DNA of 7,997 nt from an uncultured Lachnospiraceae bacterium (GTDB lineage: Bacteria; Bacillota; Clostridia; Lachnospirales; Lachnospiraceae), in the NCBI GenBank assembly GCA_902463835.1, contig CABQGZ010000136.1:1-7997 (forward strand), given 5' to 3'. A program made the position numbers and the translations under genes. Of this stretch, positions 6,664 to 7,997 are shown one piece after another (the first letter of the stretch is position 1; each line of letters opens with the position of its first letter). The notes beneath the pieces were generated by a model that was not told where the DNA came from, did no database searches, and saw only the letters and a list, made by a program, of their open reading frames with translations.

Positions 6664-7398
6664 CTACGCCTCGTCTCCCATCGCGTTGCTGATATAGGTC
6701 ATCGTCAGCATGCAGAACACATACGTCTGGATGGCTCCGGAGAACAGATCAAAATACACATGTAATACTGCGGGCCATGCATAGGCGAATTTTGCCAGCA
6801 ATGCATAGACCAGCGCCATGATCACCGTACCCGACAACACATTTGCGAACAAACGCAGCGACAGCGAGATGGGCACTGCAATCTCACTGATCACGTTGAT
6901 GGGGAACCAGATTGGCAGCCATGGCGGCAGGGGAGAACACATATCCTTCCATATGTCTTTCGGCTTCTGATAACGGAACTGGGTGATATGGATCAGGAAA
7001 AATGTGATGATCCCCAGCGGCAGCGTAGTACCGTAATCCGCGGTGGGGGGTCTTAGGCCAAATATACCGGATATGTTGGACACCAGTATGAAGATAAATA
7101 TGGTTCCAATGTAATTGGCAAAGGCCTTTCCTCTTGCTCCCATGGTTCCATGTACCATGCCGTCTAATTTTTCCACGATCAGCTCCGCAATGTTCTGCAG
7201 GGTTCCGGGTACTTCTGTGGCATGCTTCATCTTACGGTTCACCACAAGGGCAAAGCCTACAAGAATCAGCATCACGATCAGTATGCACACGTGGCTGTTG
7301 GTGATCCAGAAGGTATGCCCAAACAGCTCATAGGAAAACAGTCCGTGTATCATAAAGTCAACATCTGTGCCGGAAGCCATCAGGATTGCATTGTCCAC
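6664..7398 (-). CDS. atpB: F1Fo ATP synthase subunit a
   Basis: Membrane stator subunit that provides the two ion half-channels next to the c-ring. The 244 residues fit the family, with hydrophobic segments near 36-54, 95-115, 124-140, 163-208 (two helices) and 212-238. The essential arginine is R182 in SLSLRLFANVLSG, with N186 one turn later. GAIQTYVFCMLTMTYI (221-236) is the conserved last helix, and SNISGIFGLRPPTADYGTT (108-126) is typical of clostridial forms. The start is GTG at 7396-7398, supported by an unusually complete ribosome binding site, AAGGAGGTGA (7403-7412). It is the first core subunit of the operon, 123 nt after atpI, and a candidate promoter lies just upstream. The stop is 64 nt before atpE. 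No key residue is missing. Confidence 0.97.
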   Translation of the reverse strand: MDNAILMASGTDVDFMIHGLFSYELFGHTFWITNSHVCILIVMLILVGFALVVNRKMKHATEVPGTLQNIAELIVEKLDGMVHGTMGARGKAFANYIGTIFIFILVSNISGIFGLRPPTADYGTTLPLGIITFFLIHITQFRYQKPKDIWKDMCSPLPPWLPIWFPINVISEIAVPISLSLRLFANVLSGTVIMALVYALLAKFAYAWPAVLHVYFDLFSGAIQTYVFCMLTMTYISNAMGDEA

Positions 7399-7402
7399 GG
7401 TC

Positions 7403-7412
7403 TCACCTCCTT
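7403..7412 (-). promoter_or_regulatory. Ribosome binding site of atpB (GTG start)
   Basis: AAGGAGGTGA matches ten successive bases of the usual anti-Shine-Dalgarno sequence and ends 4 nt before the GTG (7 nt from the GGAGG core). It is the most complete site in the window and fixes the GTG as the start of atpB. Confidence 0.85.
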
Positions 7413-7424
7413 TTCTTCCTCTGT

Positions 7425-7454
7425 TTTATACGAAAATTGTCTCCTGCTTTTCAA
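7425..7454 (-). promoter_or_regulatory. Candidate sigma-A promoter upstream of atpB
   Basis: On the minus strand TTGAAA (7449-7454) and TATAAA (7425-7430) are separated by 18 nt. Each is one base from the vegetative consensus (TTGACA, TATAAT). Initiation would fall near 7418, giving a leader of about 20 nt that holds the atpB ribosome binding site and GTG. This would let the structural genes be transcribed apart from atpZ/atpI, or add to readthrough from them. It is a pattern match only; the main operon promoter may lie beyond the right edge. Confidence 0.45.
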
Positions 7455-7458
7455 GCAG
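7444..7458. repeat. Perfect 6-bp inverted repeat overlapping the -35 of the candidate atpB promoter
   Basis: On the minus strand CTGCTT-GAA-AAGCAG is a perfect palindrome with a 3-nt centre. It covers the proposed -35 hexamer (7449-7454). It could act as an operator, or as an RNA hairpin in transcripts coming from atpI. It is not followed by a T-run on the minus strand, so it does not look like an intrinsic terminator in the operon direction. Confidence 0.5.
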
Positions 7459-7521
7459 AAATTTTATCAAAAAGATGCGTACAGGAAAAGCTTCAATGTA
7501 ACAGATGTGTATCCTGCATAG

Positions 7522-7956
7522 CTACATTTTAGCATGTTTGTCTGCCTTCCTATACATATCGTTTTTTTTGTAGCATTTCTCCAATAGCTTATGGGTAAAA
7601 GGCTGCAGATAGGCCGCCGCCTTCAGGCCCATGACGCCCACAAACATGGCAAGTACATTGCCCAGATCAAACACAAGGACAACCACAAACAGCAGGACAA
7701 CCACAATGTAGCGCAGCACGGAAAACAGCGTGGTGCGCACCCGCGCCTGCTTCTGGGCGGCCATGTCCACCGTGTCCAGTATCACCACCGCCATATGGAT
7801 GGCCATTCCTGCGGCAATTGCGATGCCGATCCACAATCCGATGGTATAATAGAGCTTATCTTTTACAAGCCACATGCCGACAAGCTGTGCGATAAGGCCA
7901 TAGACAGCAATCTCCAGTATCAGCTCCGGCAGTATCTTATTGATTCTTTTTAGCAT
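7522..7956 (-). CDS. atpI: AtpI-like ATP synthase accessory membrane protein (ATP synthase I chain family)
   Basis: Hydrophobic protein of 144 residues with four predicted membrane segments: about 12-31, 36-60, 80-97 and 101-120. A basic loop (QKQARVR) lies between segments 2 and 3, and the tail is Lys-rich. Size, topology, K112 in the last segment (GVMGLKAAAYLQP) and position directly before atpB match the AtpI family. That family is non-essential for catalysis and has been linked to c-ring assembly, notably in Na+ ATP synthases. The sequence is poorly conserved, so the call leans on context. Start choice: ATG at 7954-7956 has AAGGA (7965-7969) 8 nt upstream. The in-frame ATG at 7975-7977 (151 aa) has no visible site. 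The start overlaps the end of the upstream gene by 20 nt, which suggests coupling. An A8 run (7562-7569, read as T on the plus strand) sits near its 3' end. Confidence 0.85.
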   Translation of the reverse strand: MLKRINKILPELILEIAVYGLIAQLVGMWLVKDKLYYTIGLWIGIAIAAGMAIHMAVVILDTVDMAAQKQARVRTTLFSVLRYIVVVLLFVVVLVFDLGNVLAMFVGVMGLKAAAYLQPFTHKLLEKCYKKNDMYRKADKHAKM

Positions 7957-7997
7957 TGCCTTTATCCTTATCTTCATACGTTTTTTTTGCCATAATA
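7937..7997 (-). CDS. 3' end of an upstream gene, probably atpZ-like (partial, cut by the window edge)
   Basis: An open frame enters from the right edge and ends at TAA (7937-7939), overlapping the proposed atpI start by 20 nt. The visible C-terminus reads I-MAKKTYEDKDKGNAKKNQ, a short, very basic, hydrophilic tail. In clostridial atp operons the gene just before atpI is often atpZ, a small two-helix membrane protein whose second helix is followed by a tail rich in AKK/YE. The visible tail fits that, but no membrane segment is inside the window, so identity is inferred from position and composition. The ATG at 7991-7993 would alone give an 18-residue peptide. Reading it as the end of a longer gene is more likely because the frame stays open to the edge. 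Confidence 0.5.
   Translation of the reverse strand, partial: IMAKKTYEDKDKGNAKKNQ

Noticed and set aside
7476..7516. Weak CAGGA...TCCTG pairing followed by CATCTTTTT, considered as an attenuator between atpI and atpB
   Set aside because: A 5-bp stem with a 25-nt loop is unlikely to be stable, and the T-run does not directly follow the stem.
7591..7953. 120-residue plus-strand open frame opposite atpI
   Set aside because: Its His/Gln/Lys-rich product looks like noise, and the minus-strand reading gives a coherent four-helix membrane protein in operon context.
1..7997. CRISPR arrays, tRNA/rRNA genes, insertion sequences or phage/defence genes
   Set aside because: None was seen on either strand; all substantial sequence is explained by the regulator and the ATP synthase genes.

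Overview
The window is almost entirely an F-type (F1Fo) ATP synthase operon on the minus strand, read from the right edge to the left, with one AraC-family regulator on the plus strand at the left end. Gene order in the direction of transcription is [atpZ-like 3' end]-atpI-atpB-atpE-atpF-atpH-atpA-atpG-atpD-atpC, the classical bacterial order. Protein sequences, strong AAGGAGG-type ribosome binding sites, frequent GTG/TTG starts and the AraC protein style suggest a Gram-positive anaerobe of the Clostridia, most likely Lachnospiraceae. That placement rests on recognition of the sequences, not on a database search.

Layout: 54-956 (+) AraC-type regulator; 967-1374 (-) epsilon; 1387-2778 (-) beta; 2848-3705 (-) gamma; 3723-5228 (-) alpha; 5225-5791 (-) delta; 5779-6294 (-) b; 6339-6599 (-) c; 6664-7398 (-) a; 7522-7956 (-) AtpI-like protein; 7937-7997 (-) the last codons of an upstream gene that is probably atpZ. 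No stretch above 300 bases lacks a gene. The longest gap is the 123 bp between atpI and atpB, which holds a good candidate promoter and a perfect inverted repeat.

How they work together: a, b2 and the c-ring form the membrane ion-driven motor (Fo); alpha3beta3 with gamma and epsilon form the catalytic head and rotor stalk (F1); delta joins the head to the b stator; AtpI and AtpZ are accessory membrane proteins implicated in c-ring assembly or cation supply. Subunit c carries the full set of side chains that bind Na+ in the Ilyobacter/Propionigenium enzymes (P28-x3-Q32, V63, E65, hydroxyl residue 66, T67, Y70), so the enzyme is predicted to be Na+-coupled.

Nothing here looks like an undescribed system. 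The points most worth following are the Na+ signature, a diverged 28-bp-period tandem duplication of the atpE tail just before atpF, start codons that track subunit copy number, and a convergent 10-bp junction between the regulator and atpC without a visible terminator.
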